From Acidaminobacter sp. (GTDB lineage: Bacteria > Bacillota_A > Clostridia > Peptostreptococcales > Acidaminobacteraceae), in NCBI GenBank assembly GCA_009881125.1, contig WXFH01000024.1, positions 1 through 64,000 of the forward strand: DNA of 64,000 nt, given 5' to 3'. The notes beneath the pieces are model-generated. The model ran no database searches and was not told the origin of the DNA. It saw nothing but the letters and a program-made list of their open reading frames with translations. Positions 44,469 to 52,385 of the stretch are shown here, piece after piece; position 1 is the stretch's first letter; each line of letters begins with the position of its first letter. A program made the translations under genes and the position numbers.

Positions 44469-45698
44469 ATGTACAAAGAATTAAATGTTCCACAACGAAC
44501 CATTATGACACCTGGTCCGGTCGAATCAGAACCAAGAGTATTAAGAGCAATGAGTATGCCAATCATAGGTCAATTTGACCCAAGTTTCCTGGCCATTATG
44601 GACGAAGTTAAGGAAATGCTTAAATATGTTTTTCAAACGAATAATGCACAGAATTATGCAGTTGACGGCACGTCGAGATCAGGCATGGAAGCACTCATGA
44701 ACAGTTTGATAGAAGCTGGCGATAAAGTTCTGGTTCCTACTTATGGACGATTCGGGAACATGCTGATTGAAATCGCAGATCGAAGTGGTGCACAGGTTCA
44801 TTCCATTTCAAAAGAATGGGGCAAGGTTTTTAGTCCAGATGAAGTTATTGAAGCAATTAATCGCACGAATCCCAAAATTGTTGCTGTTGTTCATGGTGAG
44901 ACTTCAACAGGTTGTATGCAGCCCCTTGCGGAAATTGGAAAATATTGCAGAGAAAATAACGTCTTGTTTATTGTAGATGCTGTGGCGACTCTTGGTGGTG
45001 CAGAGTTTAAAATGGATGAGTGGTGCGTAGATGCAGTGTGTACTGGCACACAAAAGTGCCTTTCGGTACCTACCGGAATGGCACCTATTTCTTACAATGA
45101 AAAAGTTGAAAAAATGATTACAGAAAGAAAGCAAGTTGAACTTGGACTTGGAAGGGATCAGGATAATCCACGTCGTGTTCAAAGCAACTATTTGGATCTA
45201 TCCCAGATTCAGGAATACTGGGGTTCGGGTCGTTTGAATCATCACACTGAAGCGACTACAATGCTTTACGGTCTTCGTGAAGGCCTTCGACTGATTATCG
45301 AAGAGGGTATGGAAACGCGTCTGAACAGACATAGACTTCATGAGAAAGCAGTTGTTGAAGGCGTAAAAGCGATGGGTTTGACGATCTTTGGTGATCCAAC
45401 CTGTAAAATGCCAACAGTGACTTGCATCAATGTACCTGAAGGCTTGGATGGAGAAGCTGTAAGAAGCATGCTGCTTAAAGAATTCAGTGTAGAAGTTGCC
45501 GGTGCGTTTGGAGCATTAAAAGGGAAAATATGGCGCGTTGGCACTATGGGTTACAGCGCAAGAAAGAAAAACGTATACACATTACTGAGCGCTCTTGAGG
45601 CTTGTATTATTGCAAACGGTGGCACGGTTAATCGTGGTGAGGCACTTCAGGCAGCACTCGCCGTCTATCAATCAAACTCAGAGGTGTATTGGTATTAA
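44469..45698 (+). CDS. pucG: (S)-ureidoglycine:glyoxylate aminotransferase-like (PucG) class V aminotransferase
   Basis: 409 residues, close to B. subtilis PucG (416). Key features are RTIMTPGPVESEPRVLRAMS, DAVATLGGAEFKMDEW and the PLP-lysine segment VCTGTQKCLSVPTGMAP. PucG converts (S)-ureidoglycine plus glyoxylate to oxalurate plus glycine, which would deliver oxalurate directly to the FdrA/AllG enzyme encoded next. I chose ATG 44469, with TAGGAGGGAC upstream. An earlier in-frame ATG at 44334 lacks one. It heads the rightward gene series cupin-fdrA-tail-allG-permease-arcC. Confidence 0.8.
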   Translation: MYKELNVPQRTIMTPGPVESEPRVLRAMSMPIIGQFDPSFLAIMDEVKEMLKYVFQTNNAQNYAVDGTSRSGMEALMNSLIEAGDKVLVPTYGRFGNMLIEIADRSGAQVHSISKEWGKVFSPDEVIEAINRTNPKIVAVVHGETSTGCMQPLAEIGKYCRENNVLFIVDAVATLGGAEFKMDEWCVDAVCTGTQKCLSVPTGMAPISYNEKVEKMITERKQVELGLGRDQDNPRRVQSNYLDLSQIQEYWGSGRLNHHTEATTMLYGLREGLRLIIEEGMETRLNRHRLHEKAVVEGVKAMGLTIFGDPTCKMPTVTCINVPEGLDGEAVRSMLLKEFSVEVAGAFGALKGKIWRVGTMGYSARKKNVYTLLSALEACIIANGGTVNRGEALQAALAVYQSNSEVYWY

Positions 45699-45735
45699 TT
45701 GATATAAAAATAAACTTCAAAAGGGAAGTGAAAAC

Positions 45736-46086
45736 GTGGTTAAAAGGCCCTCGTCATTCAGTTTTGAGAACCAGCCAAATTTAAGAGGCGGAGAAGGGAT
45801 CATAGATATAATCAACTTCTTTGATTCTTCTGATTTCAACGGAATGGGAAGACTTTATGGGATCAGCATCATCCATCCAGGCTGTTCAATAGGACTACAT
45901 ACCCATACTGGGGAACAAGAGGCTTATTATATCTTGGAAGGCGAAGCTATGTATAATGACAATGGGAATGATGTCATACTTTATCCCGGAGACTTGTCTA
46001 TCTGCAGAGACGGAGAATTTCACGCCATTCGAAATGATGGAGCCAGTGATTTGAGGTACATTGCATTGATCAGTTATACGAGATAA
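45736..46086 (+). CDS. Small single-cupin protein
   Basis: A 116-residue cupin_2 protein. Motif 1 (GCSIGLHTHTGEQEAYYILEG) supplies two His and one Glu metal ligands, and motif 2 (PGDLSICRDGEFHAI) the last His. The GTG start is preceded by AAGGGAAGTG. Its place between pucG and fdrA suggests a role in ureido compound metabolism, perhaps handling ureidoglycolate (whose known lyase AllA also has a cupin-like fold, but is longer and different). The function is unknown. Confidence 0.75.
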   Translation: MVKRPSSFSFENQPNLRGGEGIIDIINFFDSSDFNGMGRLYGISIIHPGCSIGLHTHTGEQEAYYILEGEAMYNDNGNDVILYPGDLSICRDGEFHAIRNDGASDLRYIALISYTR

Positions 46087-46200
46087 AGGACGGCTATTGT
46101 TGATGTGTTAGAAAGAAAATTTTTATCTCGATGATATGAGTTGAAGTAATATTTTTATCACCTTACATTATAGTTATGAAGACCCAGATTTGAAGTTATG

Positions 46201-46255
46201 AAGGCACTTCTGCGACAGCCAGCAACTACCGCGGCAGACAACGGAGTGCCTTTTT
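46201..46255 (+). terminator. Structured hairpin after the cupin gene
   Basis: AAGGCACT / AGTGCCTTTTT arms enclose a 35-base segment with an inner CTGC/GCAG pairing. With the final T-run it is probably a terminator or attenuator before fdrA, 68 bases upstream of the fdrA start. The unusually large loop leaves room for a regulatory structure. Confidence 0.55.
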
Positions 46256-46322
46256 CATACAAAGAATTCTTTGATATGTCATATTTAATAATGATTGGGA
46301 TAAACTGCAAGAGGAGGTACCT

Positions 46323-47855
46323 ATGATTACTAAGAATTTTATTAGAAGCAATACATATTATGACTCTGTTACACTTATGATGATTTCCAGCAAATTGTCT
46401 GCCATTGATGGTGTAGAGAATGCTGCTGTAATGATGGGTTCAGAGTATAACAAGCAGTTGATGTCGGACTCAGGGTTGCTGCTTGAAGAACACATGAACG
46501 CGACTCCAAACGATATGATTATTGGCGTCGTTGCAGCGAACGATGAGGCTGCGGCAGCAGTTCAAAAGGCCGTCGAAGAAGCTTTGGAAGAGAAAAACAA
46601 CCAATCTGCGGCAGGCGATATTAAGTCGAAAACTTTAGAAGGTGCATCCAGAAGACTTCAAGGTGCCAATTTTGCTGTTGTTTCATTACCTGGTCGCTAT
46701 GCAGCAAGGGAAGTTGACAAGGCTCTGGATCATGACCTGAATGTCCTGCTTTTCAGTGATAATATTTCAGTTGAGGACGAAATCAGGCTCAAAGATAAAG
46801 CTATTGGCAAGGGACTGCTGATGATGGGGCCAGACTGTGGCACAGCCATTATCAATGGGGTTTCTCTTGGATTTGCCAATAAAGTCAATCGAGGAAACAT
46901 CGGAATTGTTGCAGCGTCTGGAACCGGTTTGCAGGAAGTCAGTGTCATTGTTCATAAAGCGGGTTTTGGGATTTCTCATGCCATAGGAACTGGTGGAAGA
47001 GACTTAAAGCCAGAGGTAGGCGGAAGAATGATGCTGGTAGGACTTGAAGCATTGAGCGAGGATCAGGATACTGACGTCATCGTGATAGTTACCAAGCCTC
47101 CGGGTGTCGAGGTTATGAAAAAAATTCTATTAAAAGCATCAATGATCTCGAAACCCATTATTGGGTGCTTTCTAGGTGGGGATCCACAACTCTTGGAAGA
47201 GTCCAACGTTGTATATGCCAAAACATTGGAAGATGCAGGTGTTATGGCGGTTCAAGTTGCCCGCGGTGAAATTCCAAGATCAGAATGGGATCAGGATCGC
47301 AAACAGAAACTCGAGGACATCGCTACACAGGAAAAGCTAAAATATGACAATCAACAAAAATATATTCGCGGCCTCTATTCAGGCGGGACATTAACTTATG
47401 AAGCGATGCTCTTAGGCAAGGACATGCTGGGTACAATAAACACCAATATCAAAATGGATGGGACGACCTTTCTCATAAACGTCGAAAAAAGTTATGGACA
47501 CACTTTCTTGGACATGGGTGATGATTACTTTACTGATGGAAGACCGCATCCAATGATTGATCCAAGGTTACGCCTTCAACGAATGGAAAGTGAAATCGAT
47601 GACCCTGAAGTTGCTGTCATTTCGTTTGACATATTGTTGGGTTATGGTTCACATGAAGATCCTGCAGGCGCGCTGTTGCCCGCTATCAGGAAAGCAAAAC
47701 TAAAAGAACGACCTATTACTTTTATTGCGACAATTTGTGGGACAGATGGGGACTCCCAAGGTCTGGAAACACAGAAGGCAAAATTGGAGGACTTAGGTGT
47801 CATAGTCATGAACTCTAATGCTGAAGCTTCTCGATTGGCATTGATGTTGGTTTGA
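46323..47855 (+). CDS. fdrA: FdrA family protein (AllF; oxamate/oxalurate carbamoyltransferase subunit), lacking its tail
   Basis: A 510-residue protein with duplicated CoA-binding/succinyl-CoA-synthetase-like Rossmann folds: MGPDCGTAIINGVSLGFANK, GIVAASGTGLQEVS and AIGTGGRDLKPEVGGRMM. E. coli FdrA (AllF) was recently assigned, with AllG and AllH, to the carbamoyltransferase that phosphorolyses oxalurate to oxamate and carbamoyl phosphate. The E. coli protein ends in about 50 extra residues (VINIGLRSF ... PVAGGNKKLARLL). Here the gene stops before that point and the matching tail is encoded separately at 47888. TTGCAAGAGGAGG precedes the ATG. Confidence 0.85.
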   Translation: MITKNFIRSNTYYDSVTLMMISSKLSAIDGVENAAVMMGSEYNKQLMSDSGLLLEEHMNATPNDMIIGVVAANDEAAAAVQKAVEEALEEKNNQSAAGDIKSKTLEGASRRLQGANFAVVSLPGRYAAREVDKALDHDLNVLLFSDNISVEDEIRLKDKAIGKGLLMMGPDCGTAIINGVSLGFANKVNRGNIGIVAASGTGLQEVSVIVHKAGFGISHAIGTGGRDLKPEVGGRMMLVGLEALSEDQDTDVIVIVTKPPGVEVMKKILLKASMISKPIIGCFLGGDPQLLEESNVVYAKTLEDAGVMAVQVARGEIPRSEWDQDRKQKLEDIATQEKLKYDNQQKYIRGLYSGGTLTYEAMLLGKDMLGTINTNIKMDGTTFLINVEKSYGHTFLDMGDDYFTDGRPHPMIDPRLRLQRMESEIDDPEVAVISFDILLGYGSHEDPAGALLPAIRKAKLKERPITFIATICGTDGDSQGLETQKAKLEDLGVIVMNSNAEASRLALMLV

Positions 47856-47887
47856 AGAGATAATTAAATTTTTACTGGAGGGCTGTA

Positions 47888-48058
47888 ATGTCGAAAAAAT
47901 CTGATGTCTTTGGTAAGCCTATGAAAGTTATTAATATAGGCCTTGAGACTTTTTATCATTCACTTAAAGAGCAGGGCGTCACCGCGGCACATGTTGAATG
48001 GAAGCCGCCAGCTGGTGGCAACGATAAATTGCTCGCCATTCTCGATAAAATGAAATAG
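47888..48058 (+). CDS. Detached C-terminal segment of FdrA as a 56-residue protein
   Basis: An ATG at 47888 with TGGAGGGCTGTA upstream opens a 56-codon gene ending TAG at 48056. The product contains KVINIGLETFYHSLKEQG, then AHVEWKPPAGGNDKLLAIL. This corresponds to the last ~50 residues of full-length E. coli FdrA (VINIGLRSFALELQ ... WSPVAGGNKKLARLLERL, from memory). Its own start and ribosome site, clean spacing (32 bases after fdrA, 12 before allG) and intact motif show a functional split rather than decay. It presumably docks back onto FdrA. PPAGGN may lie in the active site or an interface. Confidence 0.85.
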   Translation: MSKKSDVFGKPMKVINIGLETFYHSLKEQGVTAAHVEWKPPAGGNDKLLAILDKMK

Positions 48059-48070
48059 GAGGCTAAAATA

Positions 48071-49321
48071 ATGAATCCAAATATTCAAGCAGCGAACGAA
48101 GAAGCATTAAAACGAATAAATGAAGGTATGCCAGTCCTTGTGGATATTAAGTTTGCCCATGAAGTGTTGCCCGGTATGCGTAAAAATATCATTGGTCACT
48201 CTGGACCTCCTATTGACTGGGAAGATATGTGTGGACCTATGAAGGGCGCAATTGTTGGGGTCATCAAATACGAAGGCTTAGCAGAGAATGACGAAGAGGC
48301 CGTCAAGCTGGTCGAAGAAGGCGGTGTCGAGTTTGTCTCAAATCATAGCATGGGTGCTGTTGGACCAATGACAGGAATGATCAGTTACTCAATGCCGCTC
48401 TATGAAGTTAAAAATGAGACTTTTGGAAATTACGCATATTCGACATTTAATGAAGGCTTGGGAAAAGTCATGAGATTTGGCGCCAATAATGAGGAAGTCC
48501 TTGAACGGCTTAGATTTATGGAAACTTCATTGGCACCGGCTCTCAAAAAAGCATTAACACACACTGGCCCGCTTAATATACGTGTACTTATGTCAGAAGC
48601 GCTTGCCATGGGTGATGAAATGCATCAACGCAACATCGCCGCATCCCTATTGTTTGGGAAAACTGTTCTTCCTGCTATCTCCAGAGTCGTTGAAGATGTC
48701 GAAGAACGTTTTAGAATTACATCCTTTATTACAGACAATAAGCAATTTTTCCTCAATCTCTGTATGGCAGCAGGCAAAGCGATGATGGATCCGGTTAAAA
48801 ATATTGAGGGATCTACTGTAGTAACGGCGATGAGTAGAAATGGGACCAATTTCGGCATAAAAGTCAGCGGACTTGGAGATGAATGGTTTGAGGCGCCTGT
48901 TAATATGCCTAAGGGACTTTATTTTCCTGGTTATTCAGAGTCGGATGCCAACCCGGATATGGGAGACAGCACAATTGTTGAAACTATTGGACTTGGCGGC
49001 TTTACAATGGGTGCCGCACCGGCGGTCGTCAGATTTGTTGGCGCTGCAAGTGTCGAAGCTGCACTCAATTATTCTCGAGACATGATGGAAATAACGGTAG
49101 GCCAAAGCCCATCACTGCTGATGCCAACCATGAACTTTGAAGGTGCTCCAACGGGCATTGATATTAGGAAAGTTGTCGAAACGGGTATTCTGCCAGTTAT
49201 TAATACCGGTATGGCCCACAAAGAACCAGGAATAGGACAGATTGGCGCCGGCATTGTCGAGGCACCGCTGGAATGCTTTATCAAGGCCGTGCTGAGATAT
49301 TCTGAAGTCTACAATATTTAA
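48071..49321 (+). CDS. allG: DUF1116 protein (AllG, YlbE family)
   Basis: A 416-residue protein matching E. coli YlbE/AllG along its length: PPIDWEDMCGPMKGAIVGV, FVSNHSMGAVGPMTGM, GDEMHQRNIAAS, SGLGDEWFEAPVNMP and NTGMAHKEPGIGQIGAG. It works with FdrA as a subunit of oxamate (oxalurate) carbamoyltransferase. ATG 48071 follows AGGAGG. The third E. coli subunit, AllH (DUF2877), has no counterpart between 46 and 52 kb, so this enzyme may be two-subunit-plus-tail or use an AllH encoded elsewhere. Confidence 0.9.
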   Translation: MNPNIQAANEEALKRINEGMPVLVDIKFAHEVLPGMRKNIIGHSGPPIDWEDMCGPMKGAIVGVIKYEGLAENDEEAVKLVEEGGVEFVSNHSMGAVGPMTGMISYSMPLYEVKNETFGNYAYSTFNEGLGKVMRFGANNEEVLERLRFMETSLAPALKKALTHTGPLNIRVLMSEALAMGDEMHQRNIAASLLFGKTVLPAISRVVEDVEERFRITSFITDNKQFFLNLCMAAGKAMMDPVKNIEGSTVVTAMSRNGTNFGIKVSGLGDEWFEAPVNMPKGLYFPGYSESDANPDMGDSTIVETIGLGGFTMGAAPAVVRFVGAASVEAALNYSRDMMEITVGQSPSLLMPTMNFEGAPTGIDIRKVVETGILPVINTGMAHKEPGIGQIGAGIVEAPLECFIKAVLRYSEVYNI

Positions 49322-49387
49322 GGTTTGGTCTGAGGGGCGGCAGCCTTGATCAACTGGGCTGCTGCTTTAATCATTGGAGGCGGGATT

Positions 49388-51001
49388 ATGGATTTACCTG
49401 TCACGTTATGGATGTGGCTTCTGGCATTATCGCCAGTCTTTATACTTCTTATATTGATGCTTAGATTCAATTGGGGTGCTGCAGATGCTGCTCCAATAGG
49501 CGTCGTTACAGCATCAGTCGTTGCATTTATTTTTTATGGTGCAGATTTTAATTTACTTGCACTCGAAAGTGCAAAAGGCATATGGAATGCGATTATTGTA
49601 CTTTTTGTAATTTGGCCCGCAATTCTCCTGTATGAGGTAACATACGCTGCGGGGGCTTTTGAAGTTTTTAAGAGGGGCATGCAAAAGTTCACGCCTAATG
49701 AACTGCTCCAGATCATGACATTGGGATGGGTGTTCACCAGCTTTCTTCAGGGCATAACTGGTTTCGGTGTCCCAGTTGCCGTAGCTGCGCCGCTTCTGGC
49801 AGGGATTGGAGTTTTTCCGGTTTGGGCTGTTGTACTTGCTTTGTTGGGACAAGCTTGGGCTAATACGTTTGGAACCCTTGGAATTGCCTGGCAAGCATTG
49901 GTACTGTCAACGGGAATTGGGGATACCGCTTACTTCATTCCGACAGCATTGTGGGCTTCTGGATTCCTTCTGATAATTGATGTCTTTACTGGGATTGCAT
50001 TCTGCTATTTTTACGGGAAAATGGCAGCTATTCGAAAGGGAATGCCCGCTATTCTGTTGATCAGCCTTATACAGGGTGGTGGTCAAATGATCTTCAGTAT
50101 ATTTGATCCAAATGTGTCGTGTTTTATAAGTACATTGATGGCATTAGCAGCAATTTATTTTATAGGAAAGCTGCCATTTTACAATACGCCTTGGAGACTG
50201 GAAGACAGTTTGATAATGGACCGTTCTGCCAAACATGGTCATGAAGAAGTTGAAAGTCAAATGAAGATGGCTGAAGCATTTGTTCCATACTTAGTTTTGA
50301 CCCTTGCAACTATGATCTTTTTGATGATTCCGCCGGTCACCCAGTTTTTAAACTCTTGGCAGCTAGGATTCTCATTTCCTGAGACTCAAACGGTCTATGG
50401 CGTCATAAATAAGGGTTATATCAAATATTCACCCTTTAGTCCGCTGACTCATGCAGGAACGCTTTTACTGATCTCCTCCACATTGGGATATTTGTATTTT
50501 AGGTCAAAAAATTATATTCAGCCTGGTAAAATTATTGGCATTTTGCGTAAGAGTGTCGAAAAAACTGTACCTTCAACAATAGCGGTCGTTGCATTGATAA
50601 TAATGTCTAAGATAATGGGCGGCACTGGTCAAACGACTGTATTAGCCAGCGGGACTGCTATGGTGTTAGGTAAATATTATGCGGCACTGTCGCCAGGCGT
50701 GGGAATGCTTGGTGCGTTTATGACAAGCAGCAATATGTCTTCCAATATCCTGTTTGGTGAATTTCAGCAAATGACTGCTAAACTATTGAATCTGGACATG
50801 TCGTTGATTTTAGGCGCTCAGACTGCAGGTGGAGCCATAGGAAGTACCATTGCGCCAAGCAAAATTATTCTTGGAACAACAACCGTAGGCGTTCTGGGTC
50901 AGGAAGGATTAGTGCTAAAGAAAATTATTGTTTGGGCTATATTATCTGCAACGTTTGTCGGCGCTTTTGTTATGATCATGACGATCCTTAATGGAGGATA
51001 G
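49388..51001 (+). CDS. L-lactate permease (LctP) family transporter
   Basis: A 537-residue membrane protein with 12-14 hydrophobic segments. Early WMWLLALSPVFILLILML, FLQGITGFGVPVAVAAPLL, GLGIAWQALVLSTGIGDTA-like segments and the late GGAIGSTIAPSKIILGTTTVG match LctP/GlcA permeases. ATG 49388 has TTGGAGGCGGG upstream. A TTG frame start at 49346 is a weaker alternative. LctP members move 2-hydroxy and 2-keto monocarboxylates. As oxamate is an isosteric analogue of pyruvate/lactate, I infer oxamate export or glyoxylate/glycolate traffic here. Confidence 0.85.
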   Translation: MDLPVTLWMWLLALSPVFILLILMLRFNWGAADAAPIGVVTASVVAFIFYGADFNLLALESAKGIWNAIIVLFVIWPAILLYEVTYAAGAFEVFKRGMQKFTPNELLQIMTLGWVFTSFLQGITGFGVPVAVAAPLLAGIGVFPVWAVVLALLGQAWANTFGTLGIAWQALVLSTGIGDTAYFIPTALWASGFLLIIDVFTGIAFCYFYGKMAAIRKGMPAILLISLIQGGGQMIFSIFDPNVSCFISTLMALAAIYFIGKLPFYNTPWRLEDSLIMDRSAKHGHEEVESQMKMAEAFVPYLVLTLATMIFLMIPPVTQFLNSWQLGFSFPETQTVYGVINKGYIKYSPFSPLTHAGTLLLISSTLGYLYFRSKNYIQPGKIIGILRKSVEKTVPSTIAVVALIIMSKIMGGTGQTTVLASGTAMVLGKYYAALSPGVGMLGAFMTSSNMSSNILFGEFQQMTAKLLNLDMSLILGAQTAGGAIGSTIAPSKIILGTTTVGVLGQEGLVLKKIIVWAILSATFVGAFVMIMTILNGG

Positions 51002-51007
51002 ATAAAA

Positions 51008-51205
51008 ATGAAGCAACACAGCTATTTTCAAACAGACGTGGGCAAACAGACCATTTCCGGTATACTCACCATCGGCAGCCTGCCTTTGCTTTTATTCAGC
51101 AGAGAAGCGAATAGCTTAGAAATGGGAGGATTGGGTTTGCTGCTGCTGTTTGGTGGAATGCTCTCGGTCCCAATTATGTCGCGATCCAAGAGAAGACAGG
51201 TCTGA
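51008..51205 (+). CDS. Small two-helix membrane protein
   Basis: 65 residues, unrecognised. Two hydrophobic segments (about 17-29, ISGILTIGSLPLLLF, and 40-58, GGLGLLLLFGGMLSVPIM) are separated by a short polar loop, with a basic C-terminal SRSKRRQV. It starts six bases after the permease stop, within the operon, before carbamate kinase. It may be an accessory subunit of the permease. A 9-of-10 match to the GACCATCGGC motif lies in it, at 51067. Confidence 0.6.
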   Translation: MKQHSYFQTDVGKQTISGILTIGSLPLLLFSREANSLEMGGLGLLLLFGGMLSVPIMSRSKRRQV

Positions 51206-51296
51206 AAAAGGATGGTGACAAGCCGTCTTTCAGAAAGAAGCGTAAATTGACTACTTATTTTAAGTAAATACGTATTATTTGCTAAGGAGTGAAAAA

Positions 51297-52235
51297 ATGA
51301 GAATTGTTGTAGCGCTCGGTGGTAATGCGCTTGGAAATACGCCACAGGAACAATTGGAATTAGTCAGAGCGACATCAAGGCCTATTGTGGATCTTATTGA
51401 GGCAGGACATGAGGTCGTTCTGGCTCATGGCAACGGACCTCAGGTTGGGATGATCAATTTGGCAATGCAAATTGCTTCGGAGTCGAAGAGCGGGATGCCT
51501 GAAATGCCACTTCCTGAATGTGGGGCGATGAGTCAAGGCTATATTGGGTATCATCTGCAAAATGCATTATACGAGGAAATGAAGAAAAGAAATATTAACA
51601 TTCCTGTGGCGGCTATTGCAACACAGGTCATAGTTTCATCAGATGACTCGGCATTTTCAGCGCCTTCTAAACCTATTGGTCTTTTTTATTCTGAAGAGAA
51701 AGCAAGACAACTTGAATTAGAAAAGAAATGGACATTAGTAGAAGATGCTGGACGCGGGTGGAGGCGGATTGTACCTTCTCCAAAGCCGGTTGATATTGTT
51801 GAAAAGGAAAGTATTCGGGTGCTGGTTGAGCGTGGTCATTTAGTCATTGCTGTTGGTGGCGGGGGAATCCCAGTTATCGAGGATAACTTTAGGTTGCTGG
51901 GCGTTGCAGCAGTTATTGACAAGGATTTTGCGAGTGCGAAACTCGCTGAAATTCTTGATGCAGATTATTTAATCATGTTGACTGGCGTTGATCAGGTTGC
52001 AATCCATTACGGCAAGCCAAACGAAACCTGGCTCAGTGAAATTTCGGTGACGGAAGCGCAACAATATATCAAAGAAGAACATTTTGCACCAGGTTCAATG
52101 CTCCCTAAAGTAGAAGCAGCAATTTCATTTGCTGAATCCAAACCTGGCAGAAAAGCCATGATTACATCGCTTGAAAAGGCAAAAGCAGGAATAGAAGGCA
52201 AAACTGGTACCGTGATATCTGTTAGTCACTCATAA
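51297..52235 (+). CDS. arcC: Carbamate kinase (second copy, island operon)
   Basis: 312 residues. MRIVVALGGNALGNTP, AHGNGPQVGMINLAM, AMSQGYIGYHLQNAL and VEDAGRGWRRIVPSPKP define the family. ATG 51297 follows TAAGGAGTG. It is last in the fdrA-allG-permease series and should convert carbamoyl phosphate from oxalurate into ATP, CO2 and ammonia. It differs widely from the copy at 35657, which suggests an independent origin with the island rather than recent duplication. Confidence 0.95.
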   Translation: MRIVVALGGNALGNTPQEQLELVRATSRPIVDLIEAGHEVVLAHGNGPQVGMINLAMQIASESKSGMPEMPLPECGAMSQGYIGYHLQNALYEEMKKRNINIPVAAIATQVIVSSDDSAFSAPSKPIGLFYSEEKARQLELEKKWTLVEDAGRGWRRIVPSPKPVDIVEKESIRVLVERGHLVIAVGGGGIPVIEDNFRLLGVAAVIDKDFASAKLAEILDADYLIMLTGVDQVAIHYGKPNETWLSEISVTEAQQYIKEEHFAPGSMLPKVEAAISFAESKPGRKAMITSLEKAKAGIEGKTGTVISVSHS

Positions 52236-52291
52236 ACATAGTAAAGAACCCGAGCTAAATTTCATCCAATCTATGATAGTCATATTTATAA

Positions 52292-52316
52292 AGTCCCCGC
52301 TTCGGCGGGGATTTTT
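52292..52316 (+). terminator. Terminator at the right end of the purine island
   Basis: CCCCGC-TTCG-GCGGGG with ATTTTT. It closes the carbamate kinase operon. The nearly identical core CCCCGC-TGCG-GCGGGG recurs at 54125. Confidence 0.93.
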
Positions 52317-52385
52317 ATTTGCTGTCGATCTTTGAAATTTGGAAGTTACTGTGTAATACTATAAAAAAAGGACAGGAGGCGCGCT

